DNA of 55,953 nt from positions 1-55,953 of the forward strand of contig CAZVVN010000013.1 in NCBI GenBank assembly GCA_964630665.1, in the 5' to 3' direction. Below the pieces are notes generated by a model that was not told the origin of the DNA, made no database searches, and worked only from the letters and a program-made list of their open reading frames with translations. A program made the position numbers and the translations under genes. Positions 1 through 8,263 of this stretch are shown piece after piece. How positions within the stretch are numbered: the first letter of the stretch is position 1; each line of letters begins with the position of its first letter. The stretch comes from UBA9619 sp964630665. Lineage in GTDB: Bacteria > Pseudomonadota > Gammaproteobacteria > Arenicellales > UBA868.

Positions 1-8
1 AAGGAGTT

Positions 9-84
9 TGGTGGCCAGGGGTGGAATTGAACCACCGACACGGGGATTTTCAGTCCCCTGCTCTACCGACTGAGCTACCTGGCC
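9..84 (-). tRNA. tRNA-Phe (GAA)
   Basis: Read on the minus strand this is a complete 76-nt cloverleaf. The acceptor stem GGCCAGG pairs with CCTGGCC. The D-arm contains AGCTCAGTCGGTAGAGC. The anticodon stem GGGGA/TCCCC encloses the loop CTGAAAA, which gives anticodon GAA. The T-arm contains GGTTCAATTCC. The 3' CCA is encoded. It decodes UUC/UUU phenylalanine codons. A sigma70-type promoter lies directly upstream. Confidence 0.97.
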
Positions 85-115
85 CCGGAAAGTGAAACGA
101 GTGGCGGGGCGTTGA

Positions 116-144
116 ATTAAAGAGCACGCCAAGTTATTCGTCAA
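116..144 (-). promoter_or_regulatory. Promoter of tRNA-Phe
   Basis: On the minus strand TTGACG (139-144) and TTTAAT (116-121) are separated by exactly 17 bp. They are followed by a GC-rich discriminator (CGCCCCGCC), typical of stringently controlled stable-RNA promoters. The predicted start lies about 25 nt upstream of the mature tRNA. This is read from sequence only. Confidence 0.6.
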
Positions 145-187
145 GTCTCCACGGCCAAGCAACGGCTACGCACACTGAAATTGCCAA

Positions 188-196
188 TGCTATAGT
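188..196 (+). promoter_or_regulatory. Extended -10 candidate upstream of the NUDIX gene
   Basis: TG-C-TATAGT fits an extended -10 element about 30 bp upstream of the NUDIX start codon. No convincing -35 hexamer is visible, so the call is tentative. Confidence 0.3.
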
Positions 197-226
197 GGAT
201 CCCGGTCCCAGGCAGATGAAAAGCCC

Positions 227-772
227 ATGAATTTCTGCAGTCACTGCGGCAGAAGCGTGTCGTTAAAGATTCCTGAAGACGACAATCGCCCGCGTCATGT
301 CTGTGACAGCTGTGGAAACATCCACTACCAGAACCCCAAGATCGTCGCTGGCTGTATCCCCGAGTGGCAAGGCAAGATCCTGTTGTGCCGAAGGGCCATC
401 GAGCCGCGCTACGGTCTGTGGACGATCCCCGCCGGTTACATGGAGAACGGTGAAACCCTCGAGCAGGCCGCCTGCCGGGAGACCGAGGAAGAAGCCTGCG
501 CCCGGGTCGACCTGGACGGCCTGTACGCGATCTACAACATCCCCCATGTCAGTCAGGTCTACATGATCTTCCGGGGGCAACTGGCAGATGGGGCGTTTGC
601 CCCGGGGGCAGAAAGCCTGGAAACCTCGTTGTTCGAGGAGAACCAGATCCCCTGGGGTGAAATCGCATTCCCAGTCGTAGGCCGGACACTGAAAAGGTTC
701 TTTCTCGATCGCCTGGAACAGCGCTTTGTAACCTTTGTCGACACCGTGGCACCGCCAGCGCGTCGTCGCTGA
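227..772 (+). CDS. NUDIX hydrolase with N-terminal zinc ribbon
   Basis: This 181-residue protein should hydrolyse a nucleoside-diphosphate-linked substrate in the cytoplasm; the substrate is not evident. Cys4, Cys7, Cys26 and Cys29 form a CxxC...CxxC zinc ribbon before the NUDIX fold. The NUDIX box starts at Gly70 (G-x5-E at 70-76, then R-E-x-E-E-E at 84-89). The usual Gly after the EE pair is replaced by Cys91. The architecture matches zinc-ribbon NUDIX proteins of the COG1051 type. It is a single gene, convergent with the HAD gene, whose stop lies 6 nt away. The ATG start was chosen because it places the zinc ribbon at the extreme N-terminus. Confidence 0.88.
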   Translation: MNFCSHCGRSVSLKIPEDDNRPRHVCDSCGNIHYQNPKIVAGCIPEWQGKILLCRRAIEPRYGLWTIPAGYMENGETLEQAACRETEEEACARVDLDGLYAIYNIPHVSQVYMIFRGQLADGAFAPGAESLETSLFEENQIPWGEIAFPVVGRTLKRFFLDRLEQRFVTFVDTVAPPARRR

Positions 773-778
773 TTAAAT

Positions 779-1468
779 CTACCTGACGCCTTCAAGAAAC
801 GTCACCAGTTCGGCCAGGTTCTGGACTTCAGCGTCGGGCTTTTGTGGCTGTGTCCAGAGTGCCGCGGTCCGGTTCACCCACACCGCCGACAGGCCGGCAT
901 CCTTTGCACCCAGCACATCTTCGATCGGGTGATCGCCGACATGCAACACGGCCCCCGGATCCATGCCAAGCTGCTCACATCCGGCCTGAAAGATTCGGCT
1001 GTCCGGTTTCTTGACACCAGCCGAGGCTGCACTGACCTGGCCTTTGAAGAGTGACCCGATCGGCAGCCGCTCGATGTTGGCGTTGCCATTGGACAGTGCA
1101 ATCATGTCGTAGCGGGCAGAGAGCGCTTCCAGGGCGGGCTGCACATCAGGGAACAGCTCAACCTCGTGCCGTAGTTCAAGGAAATACGCCATCAGCGCAT
1201 GAGAGTCTTCAGGATCATGGCCACAGTTTTCCAGCATCAGGGCAAAAGACACCCGGCGTGATTCTGTGAGGTCATAAGCGATATCCGGCCGGGTCTCGAC
1301 GATCTGGTTCCTCAGGTCACGAATAGCATCGGCGTCGTAACGGCTCGCAATATCCGGGTAGCGCGCCTGGATGTGCCGGTGAAGCGCTACCTCTGCCCGC
1401 CTTATGACAGACCAGACATCCCACAGCGTGTCGTCCAGATCCAGCGAAATGCCGCGAATGTGCTTCAT
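779..1468 (-). CDS. HAD-superfamily hydrolase, YigB-like
   Basis: A 229-residue cytosolic phosphatase of HAD subfamily IA. Motif I is at residues 10-14 (DLDDT, nucleophile Asp10, acid/base Asp12), motif II is SNGN, motif III is the Lys in GVKKPDS, and motif IV is GDHPIED near residue 177. The N-terminal sequence ISLDLDDTLWD and overall length resemble E. coli YigB, which dephosphorylates FMN; the substrate here is inferred. The reading frame stays open further upstream, but the ATG at 1468 starts one base after the pgi stop, so the genes are tightly coupled. The E. coli neighbours of yigB, dapF and xerC, lie at 38-40 kb instead. Confidence 0.82.
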   Translation of the reverse strand: MKHIRGISLDLDDTLWDVWSVIRRAEVALHRHIQARYPDIASRYDADAIRDLRNQIVETRPDIAYDLTESRRVSFALMLENCGHDPEDSHALMAYFLELRHEVELFPDVQPALEALSARYDMIALSNGNANIERLPIGSLFKGQVSAASAGVKKPDSRIFQAGCEQLGMDPGAVLHVGDHPIEDVLGAKDAGLSAVWVNRTAALWTQPQKPDAEVQNLAELVTFLEGVR

Positions 1469-1469
1469 G

Positions 1470-3110
1470 TCAGGGGACCAAAACCTGTGCTGCAATGTCC
1501 GCCAGCGTCTTGATTGCCGCTCGCGGCGACCCGCCCAGGTCGGCCTGCAAGACGCGCCGCCCAGCCTCGGCCAGCGTGACAAAGTCGCCTTCGGCCTGGG
1601 CCCGGTTGAGGTCCGCGAAGGTGTATGACTCTCCCGGGATCTCGATATCACCCGCAGTCTGCGCACAGAAAATAAGGAAAACACCGCTGTTCGGCCCACC
1701 CTTGTGCAACTGTCCGGTCGAGTGAAGGTACCTGGGGCCCGGATTCAGCGTCACCGGGACATTGAGCGCGGGCCTCAATACTTCGATCAGGTCGAGCAAA
1801 GAGCGCTGCAGATGTTCATCGAGATAAAGGTACGGCAGGATGCAGAGATAGTCTCCCCGCTTTATTGCCCGGAAAAATAGCGCAAGCTGCGCCCGGATAC
1901 TGGAGTCCGCTGGGGCCGGCGCAGCCAAACCGCGCAGCACGACACCCTGGCCTTTCGTAACCGTCAGCAATTCGCTGTTGTCCCGTGTCTTGGGATCATC
2001 CAGCAGGCGGATGGTCGTTGCCTTACTGCGACTGACGTCGGGCTCGTCAAAAGGGTTGACACCCAGCACAGCACCCGCCACGGCTACAGCGAACTGCCAG
2101 TGGAAAAATGCCCCACCGATATCGTAGATATCTTTGAGCTTGTGCCGCACGAGCGGGTGGCCGGCGGCCTCGATGGCTTCGCTGCGGACCTGAAGGGCAC
2201 GGTCGCCTTCGAGCATCACGACAGCAAACATTCGGTCGTCCCCGTAAACCTCAATCGGCAGGGCCTCGCCGGTAATCGGCACGATGCCCATCCCCGACTT
2301 ACCGGTACTCTCGGCAACCAGTTGTTCGATCCAGCCTGCGAACGGCGCCAATCTCGAAGACAGCAAGACTGTCAGCTTGTCCCTTCCGGCCAGCGCCGCG
2401 CGGCCCATCATCTGCCCCAGAGTAAGGGCCGAATGATCCGCCGACGATGACTGTGGATCACTGCTGTTGAGCGCGGCATCGACCGACGCCAAAAGGCGCT
2501 CAAGATCAACACCGAGCAGCGCCGCGGGTACCATACCGAATGCGCTCAATGCCGAATAGCGGCCGCCTATGTCGACTGGATTCAGAAAGCACTGGTCAAA
2601 CTTCCTGTTATGCGCGAACTGTGCCAGTGCCGATCCGGCATCGGTGACGGCAGCGAAATTCTCTCCGGCCCTGCAGCCGTCATTTTCAAGCGCCCTCCAG
2701 AAATATGCGACCAGTGCGCTGACCTCGGCGGTGCTGCCGGATTTCGACGAGGCCAGGAACAATGTCGTCGCCAGGTCGCCACTTCGCGCAACAGCCAGTA
2801 CGGCATCCGGGTGCGTGTCGTCCAGAACCACCACCGGCAGTCCTGGCCCGGAGGCACCGAAGATCCGGGCAAGCACCTCCGCCGCCAGGCTGGAGCCGCC
2901 CATACCGAGCAGCACGACGCGCTCGAAACCCCGGGTGTGGATGGTCTCCGCCCAGTCGCAGAGCCTTCCCTGATTTGACTTCAGCCAGCTCGGAGCATCC
3001 AGCCATCCGAGGCGTTGCCCGATCGCCGATTGTGCTTCCGCATCCGTACTCCACAACGATACGTCCCGGGAATGGATGCGCCTTGCGATCTCAAGGCCAT
3101 CGGGTTCCAT
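1470..3110 (-). CDS. pgi: Glucose-6-phosphate isomerase
   Basis: This 546-residue enzyme should interconvert glucose-6-phosphate and fructose-6-phosphate in glycolysis and gluconeogenesis. The first SIS-type sugar-phosphate-binding motif is GMGGSS at 69-74, and a second phosphate loop SSKSGST lies at 121-127. The general sequence style is that of the PGI half found fused to transaldolase in some bacteria, but here it is free-standing. A GTG lies one codon upstream; I prefer the ATG at 3110. It sits downstream of pckA on the same strand, which suits joint gluconeogenic use. Confidence 0.85.
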   Translation of the reverse strand: MEPDGLEIARRIHSRDVSLWSTDAEAQSAIGQRLGWLDAPSWLKSNQGRLCDWAETIHTRGFERVVLLGMGGSSLAAEVLARIFGASGPGLPVVVLDDTHPDAVLAVARSGDLATTLFLASSKSGSTAEVSALVAYFWRALENDGCRAGENFAAVTDAGSALAQFAHNRKFDQCFLNPVDIGGRYSALSAFGMVPAALLGVDLERLLASVDAALNSSDPQSSSADHSALTLGQMMGRAALAGRDKLTVLLSSRLAPFAGWIEQLVAESTGKSGMGIVPITGEALPIEVYGDDRMFAVVMLEGDRALQVRSEAIEAAGHPLVRHKLKDIYDIGGAFFHWQFAVAVAGAVLGVNPFDEPDVSRSKATTIRLLDDPKTRDNSELLTVTKGQGVVLRGLAAPAPADSSIRAQLALFFRAIKRGDYLCILPYLYLDEHLQRSLLDLIEVLRPALNVPVTLNPGPRYLHSTGQLHKGGPNSGVFLIFCAQTAGDIEIPGESYTFADLNRAQAEGDFVTLAEAGRRVLQADLGGSPRAAIKTLADIAAQVLVP

Positions 3111-3204
3111 CACAGCTGCAACACCCTTTGTGGATCAGACATCCGGTCGCGGCCCGGTAAACACCTCGCGACACCGGTAACGTCGGCAGTGCGTGGTGTG
3201 TGCT

Positions 3205-4809
3205 TCAGGCGGCCAGCGGTCCGGCCGCCCGCACCGTCGCTGGAACATCCTCGGCGTACTTGGTGAAGTTTTCCTGAAACAGTCCGGCAAGCTTGTGCGC
3301 CTGCGCGTCGTAGGCTGAAGGATCGGCCCAGGTGCTGCGCGGGTCGAGTACCCCTGCCGGCACTCCGGGGCATTGGGTAGGCACCTCAAATCCGAACACC
3401 GGGTCCGTCTGCATCGCCACACCATTGAGCTTGCCGTCCAACGCGGCATTGATGATCGCCCGGGTGTGGTTGATCGCCATGCGCGCGCCTTCCCCGTACG
3501 GGCCGCCCGACCAGCCAGTGTTGATAAACCAGACGTTGACCTTGTGCTGATCGATCTTCTGGCCGAGAAGCTCCGCGTAACGCCGCGGATGGAGCGGCAG
3601 GAACGGGCCGCCGAAACACGGGCTGAACGTGGGTGTCGGCTCAGTGATGCCTTTCTCGGTACCCGCGACCTTAGCGGTGTATCCATTGATGAAATGGTAC
3701 ATCGCCTGGGCGCTTGTAAGCCTTGAGACCGGCGGCAGAACACCGAAGGCGTCACAGGTCAGAAAGACGATATTGTCCGGATGACTGCCACAGCCATCAG
3801 GACTCGCATTCGGGATCTGGTTAATGGGGTATGAGCCGCGCGTGTTCTCGGTCAGGGAATCATCATCCAGGTCCAGTTCGCGACTCTCGTCATCGACCAC
3901 GACGTTTTCAAGGATCGTCCCAAATGTCCGGGTGGTCGCATAGATCTCGGGCTCCTGCTCGGGTGACAGGTTGATCACTTTGGCGTAGCAACCACCTTCG
4001 AAGTTGAAAATACCTTGACCACTCCAGCCGTGTTCATCGTCGCCGATCAGGGTCCGGGAGGCATCGGCGGACAGCGTTGTCTTACCGGTTCCGGACAGCC
4101 CGAAGAAGATGGTGGTGTCCCCTGAGGGCCCGATGTTGGCCGATGCGTGCATGGGCAGCACACCCTTGAGCGGCAGCAGATAGTTCATCACGCTGAATAT
4201 CGACTTCTTGGTTTCCCCGGCATAACTGGTTCCACCAATGATCACCAGGCGACGGGTGAAATTGACCACAATGAAAGTCTCGGAGTTGGTGCCATCTGTC
4301 TTTGGATCGGCGCCGAACCCGGGTGCGTTGATGACCGTGAACTCGGGCTCATGCGAGGCCTGCTGCTCTTTGCTCGTTTTAAGAAACATGTTGCGGGCAA
4401 AGATACTGTGCCAGGCCAGTTCGCTGACGACGCGCACCGGCAGTTGGTGCTCGGCATCTGCACCCACATAACAGTCCTGTACGTAGAGCTCCCGGCCTTC
4501 AAGGTACGCTGTCATGCGTTCAAACAGAGCGTCGAACTGTGCCGGCTCGTAGGGCGCGTTGACCTTGCCCCACCACACCTCGCCCTCGGTGTTGTCGTCG
4601 CGTACGACAAACTTGTCGTTAGCTGAGCGACCCGTATGCTGTCCGGTGAGAACGACCAGCGCCCCGTCTTTTGAGACCTTGCCTTCTTCTCTGCGCAGAG
4701 CATGCTCCATGAGTGCGGGTGTCGACAGGTTCCAGTGAGTCACACCAAGGTTGCGCAGGCCGTGGTTCTCCAGTCCATAGTGGCTTTGGGTGTTACCTGA
4801 CGTCGTCAT
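3205..4809 (-). CDS. pckA: Phosphoenolpyruvate carboxykinase (ATP)
   Basis: A 534-residue cytosolic enzyme converting oxaloacetate plus ATP to PEP, CO2 and ADP, the entry step of gluconeogenesis. The kinase-1a P-loop FGLSGTGKTTLS lies at about residues 236-247. GGTSYAGETKKSIFSV, the RYAELL region and the FINTGWSGGPYGEG segment are all typical of bacterial ATP-type PEPCK. Length matches the family (about 530-540). The ATG at 4809 has AGGAG six bases upstream, which favours it over the in-frame start at 4833. It lies about 95 bp upstream of pgi on the same strand. Confidence 0.96.
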   Translation of the reverse strand: MTTSGNTQSHYGLENHGLRNLGVTHWNLSTPALMEHALRREEGKVSKDGALVVLTGQHTGRSANDKFVVRDDNTEGEVWWGKVNAPYEPAQFDALFERMTAYLEGRELYVQDCYVGADAEHQLPVRVVSELAWHSIFARNMFLKTSKEQQASHEPEFTVINAPGFGADPKTDGTNSETFIVVNFTRRLVIIGGTSYAGETKKSIFSVMNYLLPLKGVLPMHASANIGPSGDTTIFFGLSGTGKTTLSADASRTLIGDDEHGWSGQGIFNFEGGCYAKVINLSPEQEPEIYATTRTFGTILENVVVDDESRELDLDDDSLTENTRGSYPINQIPNASPDGCGSHPDNIVFLTCDAFGVLPPVSRLTSAQAMYHFINGYTAKVAGTEKGITEPTPTFSPCFGGPFLPLHPRRYAELLGQKIDQHKVNVWFINTGWSGGPYGEGARMAINHTRAIINAALDGKLNGVAMQTDPVFGFEVPTQCPGVPAGVLDPRSTWADPSAYDAQAHKLAGLFQENFTKYAEDVPATVRAAGPLAA

Positions 4810-4891
4810 ATCAACTCCTGTTCTGAATCTCACTGTGCTCTAGCAATCGGACCCTGTGCGGGCCTTGCCGGATAAGGTCAACAATCGCTCG

Positions 4892-4912
4892 AGTATAGCC
4901 CAGAATCTGGGC
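4892..4912 (-). promoter_or_regulatory. Candidate pckA promoter with operator-like palindrome
   Basis: On the minus strand TATACT (4892-4897) is a fair -10 hexamer about 80 bp upstream of the pckA ATG. Immediately upstream of it lies GCCCAGAATCTGGGC (4898-4912), a perfect 15-bp palindrome around a central base. This is where a regulator binding within the promoter spacer would sit. No good -35 is seen. Confidence 0.3.
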
Positions 4913-4935
4913 CCTCCCGACGCTGGATCGGTTGC

Positions 4936-5214
4936 TCATGGGTCGTTACCGGGTGGTACCCAGCCTTCGGGTTCATCGCCACCGTCACCGAAGAAAAACG
5001 CTTCCATCTGGGCCGTGAGGTAGGCCTTGTGCTCGGGGTTGATCGGGCTCAAGCGTTTCTCATTCAGCAACATGGTCTGCCGCTGCAGCCACTGCTGCCA
5101 GCCGCCCTTGGAGACGTTCTCAAAGATCCGTTGACCCAGCTCTCCCGGCCACGGCGCCGAGTCCAGGGCTTCAGCCTCCCGTCCCAGGACCACGCAATGA
5201 ACGCGATTACTCAT
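4936..5214 (-). CDS. yggX: Fe(2+)-trafficking / oxidative damage protection protein YggX
   Basis: A 92-residue protein matching the YggX family over its length: an N-terminal MSNRVHCVVLGREAE with the conserved Cys7, then GQRIFENVSKGGWQQW and MLLNEKRLSP. The family protects Fe-S proteins from oxidative damage and has been linked to iron trafficking. Its start codon overlaps the mutY stop by four bases, the same pairing as in E. coli. The pairing makes sense because MutY is itself an Fe-S enzyme. Confidence 0.95.
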   Translation of the reverse strand: MSNRVHCVVLGREAEALDSAPWPGELGQRIFENVSKGGWQQWLQRQTMLLNEKRLSPINPEHKAYLTAQMEAFFFGDGGDEPEGWVPPGNDP

Positions 5215-6281
5215 GCTTCTCTCTCCAGCCTTGTCAGCAGTCTTCGCACCGGTGCAGCCAGTCCCCGCCCGGGCTCGGTCCCCGGTTTATACCAGACCAG
5301 TTCAGTTCCCTGCACCTCGGTCTCACCATTGCCGGTCAGGCGAACCAGCTGTGGGCAGATCTCGAGCTCAAAGTGGGTAAATCCGTGGCGGACAATTTTC
5401 CAGGGCTGTCCAGCTGTGACAGCAACCCCGAACCGGTCACGGCAGAAACGGCTGACAGATTGCCCCTCGGGGCATTCGGGAAAACTCCACAGCCCACCCC
5501 ACACCCCGCGGGCCGGCCGCCGTTCGAGCAGCACCCGGCCGTCGGTATCGCGCAGCATGATCATCACGGTGGAGCGACGCTCTCGAGTCCGGCTTGGCCG
5601 CGGCCCCGGATACCGTTCGACATCGCCCGAGGCCAGCGCGGCACAATGCGGAGCCAGTGGACAGTCGCTGCAGCGCGGGCTTCGGCGTGTGCAGATCATC
5701 GATCCCAGGTCCATGATGGCCTGGGTGTAGGCGGCGACATCCTGGTGAGGTGTGGCGTCTTCCGACAGTGCCCACAATTGCCGGGTCACCTTTGCATTAC
5801 CCGGGTAGCCGGCAATCAGGTGGTAGCGGGCCAGAACTCGTTTGACGTTACCATCGAGTATCGGCTGCCGTTGGCCGAAGGCAAAGGCCAGAATCGCGCC
5901 GGCCGTGGACGGCCCCACCCCTGGCAGCGCCACGACCTGGTCAAACTCCTCCGGAAAACTGCCGCCATACCCATCGACGATGATCTTTGCTGCATGATGC
6001 AGATTCCGTGCTCTGGCGTAGTACCCCAGCCCTGTCCAGTGGTCGAGCACCCGGTCGATTGGTGCCGCCGCCAGCGACTGGACATCCACAAAACTGGCCA
6101 TGAATCGCTCGTAGTAGGGGATGACCATCTGAACCTGCGTCTGCTGGAGCATGATCTCCGAGACCCAGATCCGGTAAGGGTCAGCGCTGCCCTGCCACGG
6201 CAGTTCGTGACGACCGTGCCGGTAGTACCAGCGCAATAACTTCTGACTGAAAACCGTTTTATTGTTCAACTCGGGGAACAC
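5211..6281 (-). CDS. mutY: A/G-specific adenine DNA glycosylase MutY
   Basis: A 356-residue base-excision repair enzyme that removes adenine mispaired with 8-oxoguanine. The helix-hairpin-helix with LPGVGPSTAGAI and the catalytic Asp of LDGNVKRVLAR are present. The [4Fe-4S] cluster motif C-x6-C-x2-C-x5-C (CTRRSPRCSDCPLAPHC) is intact. A C-terminal NUDIX-like domain for 8-oxoG recognition follows (WGGLWSFPECP). The start is GTG at 6281; an in-frame TTG four codons later is possible. It overlaps yggX by four bases. Confidence 0.95.
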   Translation of the reverse strand: MFPELNNKTVFSQKLLRWYYRHGRHELPWQGSADPYRIWVSEIMLQQTQVQMVIPYYERFMASFVDVQSLAAAPIDRVLDHWTGLGYYARARNLHHAAKIIVDGYGGSFPEEFDQVVALPGVGPSTAGAILAFAFGQRQPILDGNVKRVLARYHLIAGYPGNAKVTRQLWALSEDATPHQDVAAYTQAIMDLGSMICTRRSPRCSDCPLAPHCAALASGDVERYPGPRPSRTRERRSTVMIMLRDTDGRVLLERRPARGVWGGLWSFPECPEGQSVSRFCRDRFGVAVTAGQPWKIVRHGFTHFELEICPQLVRLTGNGETEVQGTELVWYKPGTEPGRGLAAPVRRLLTRLEREA

Positions 6282-6364
6282 CAGGTCAGTGACCGGCGCA
6301 TTGCCGACGGATCCGGGTTACCGCATTGTAACGTTGACTGGACTCTCTAAAGGCGGCCTTATCC

Positions 6365-6370
6365 TATAAT
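6365..6370 (+). promoter_or_regulatory. Consensus -10 (TATAAT) abutting the yejA start
   Basis: A perfect TATAAT ends six bases before the yejA ATG, so a transcript from it would start at or next to the start codon. No Shine-Dalgarno sequence is visible upstream of the ATG. TTGACT at 6334-6339 is 25 bp away, too far to pair with this hexamer. It may be a leaderless promoter or chance. Confidence 0.3.
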
Positions 6371-6376
6371 GGATAA

Positions 6377-8203
6377 ATGAACAGAAGAACGATCTGTCTG
6401 TCTCTCGTTGCGCTGCTCCTCTCCTGGGTTCCGACCCTGAACGCCGATACGGTTCTGTCCGGCCATGCCATCACCATGTTCGACAACGAAGCACCCCGCT
6501 ACGGACCCGATTTCAGACATTTCGACTACGTCAACCCAGACGCGCCCAGGGGTGGCACCCTGCGACTGGCCGTCGAGGGGACCTTCGACAGCTTCCACCC
6601 GTTCATCCCGAAAGGCAACGCTGCGAGTACAGGCTCAGTCGAAACACTGCTCGTCAACAGTGCTGACGAGCCGTTTACCGCCTACGGTCTGATCGCCGAG
6701 ACGGTCGAGTGGCCTGCCGACCGCTCGTGGGTCATTTTCAACCTGCGCAGGAAAGCACGCTGGCACGACGGCACCCCGATCACTGCCGACGATGTGGTCT
6801 GGTCGTTTGAAACACTGATGGAAAAGGGTACGCCGTTTTACCGGTATTACTACAGCGCCATCGACAACGCTGAAGCGCTGAACGAACACCGCGTGCGCTT
6901 CAACTTCAAAGAGTCCGGCAACCAGGAGTTGCCGCTGATCACCGGCCAGCTGCCGGTCCTGCCCAAACATTACTGGGAAACAAAGGATTTCTCTGCCACC
7001 ACGCTGGACCCGCCGCTGGGCAGCGGGCCATACCGCATTCAGAAGTTTGAAGCCGGCCGCTACATCGTTCAGGAGCGGGTCACAGATTACTGGGGTGCGG
7101 ATCTGCCAGTTCGGCAGGGTATGAACAACTTCGACTTCATCCGCACCGCGTACTTCCGGGATGCCACACCGATCCGACTGGCTCTCAAAGCCGGCGACAT
7201 TGACTTCCGGCATGAGAACCAGTCCAAGGCCTGGGCTGATGATTACAACGTGGCGGTCGTCGACAAAGGCTGGCTGAGGAAGGAAATGATCAGACACCAG
7301 AGGCCGACCGGGATGCAGGCCTTCGTCATGAACACGAGACGGAAGCTCTTCAAGGATCCCAGGGTCCGGTTGGCACTTGCCCAGGCCTTTGACTTCGAGT
7401 GGTCGAACCGCACCCTTTTCAATGGCCAGTACAGCCGCACGACGAGCTACTTCTCAAATTCAGAACTGGCATCCTCCGGCCTGCCCGAGGGAGGGGAACT
7501 TGAGATCCTGGAAGGCTACCGCGGGCGCGTTCCCGAGGCGGTGTTCGACCAGAATTACAAACCGCCCGTCACCGACGGCAGCGGCCGGCCGCGAGAGAAC
7601 CTGCGCAAGGCCACCCGACTGCTGAAAGAGGCGGGCTGGATCGTGCGCGATCTCAAACTGATCAACGAGAAGACCGGTGAACCGTTCAAGTTCGAAGTAC
7701 TGTTGTCCTCACAGGCCTTCGAGCGCATCGTGCTGCCCTATACCCAGAATCTCAAGCATCTTGGCATCGAGGCCAAAATCCGGCTGGTGGACCAGACCCA
7801 ATACATCGAACGTTACCGGCAAAAGGACTTCGACATGCTGGTGGCGGTCTGGGGCCAAAGTGAAACACCCGGTAACGAGCAGCGGGAATACTGGGGCAGT
7901 GACGCGGCGGATACTGCAGGCAGTCGCAATCTCGCAGGAATCACTGATCCGGTTGTCGATGAACTGATTGAGCTGCTGGTCAAATCAGAATCCCGCGAAC
8001 AACTGAACGTGCGCACGCGGGCGCTCGACCGGGTCCTGTTGTGGGGGCACTACGTCGTACCCCACTGGCACATCCGGGCCGACCGGGTGCTCTACTGGGA
8101 CAAGTTCAGCCGTCCTCCATCGCCGGTACGCAGCGGCGTCATGACCACTCGCTGGTGGTACGACGCACAAAAAGCAGGCGCCCTGGAGCAGGCCCGACAA
8201 TAG
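6377..8203 (+). CDS. yejA: Extracellular peptide-binding protein YejA
   Basis: A 608-residue periplasmic solute-binding protein of the peptide/nickel/microcin C ABC family (SBP_bac_5). A Sec signal peptide (MNRRTICLSLVALLL... to about residue 23) precedes the mature part. The sequence PDAPRGGTLRLAVEGTFDSFHPF and the RKARWHDGTPITADDVVWSF motif are characteristic. It is first in a four-gene plus-strand operon with the Yej permeases and ATPase, separated from yejB by 60 bp. In enterobacteria YejABEF imports microcin C and oligopeptides; the cargo here is inferred. No Shine-Dalgarno is seen before the ATG. Confidence 0.92.
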   Translation: MNRRTICLSLVALLLSWVPTLNADTVLSGHAITMFDNEAPRYGPDFRHFDYVNPDAPRGGTLRLAVEGTFDSFHPFIPKGNAASTGSVETLLVNSADEPFTAYGLIAETVEWPADRSWVIFNLRRKARWHDGTPITADDVVWSFETLMEKGTPFYRYYYSAIDNAEALNEHRVRFNFKESGNQELPLITGQLPVLPKHYWETKDFSATTLDPPLGSGPYRIQKFEAGRYIVQERVTDYWGADLPVRQGMNNFDFIRTAYFRDATPIRLALKAGDIDFRHENQSKAWADDYNVAVVDKGWLRKEMIRHQRPTGMQAFVMNTRRKLFKDPRVRLALAQAFDFEWSNRTLFNGQYSRTTSYFSNSELASSGLPEGGELEILEGYRGRVPEAVFDQNYKPPVTDGSGRPRENLRKATRLLKEAGWIVRDLKLINEKTGEPFKFEVLLSSQAFERIVLPYTQNLKHLGIEAKIRLVDQTQYIERYRQKDFDMLVAVWGQSETPGNEQREYWGSDAADTAGSRNLAGITDPVVDELIELLVKSESREQLNVRTRALDRVLLWGHYVVPHWHIRADRVLYWDKFSRPPSPVRSGVMTTRWWYDAQKAGALEQARQ

Positions 8204-8263
8204 CAGCCGACCAACAGTACTCGACGGTGCTGTCGTAGCAACAACGAAGACCGGAGACAGAGT

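Noticed and set aside
779..1699. 306-residue version of the HAD protein starting at 1699
   Set aside because: The extra 77 residues overlap the 3' end of pgi and are an arginine-rich antisense-like translation; the ATG at 1468 gives the family start.
4826..4900. TTGACC on the minus strand as a -35 for pckA
   Set aside because: No acceptable -10 hexamer lies 16-18 bp downstream of it.
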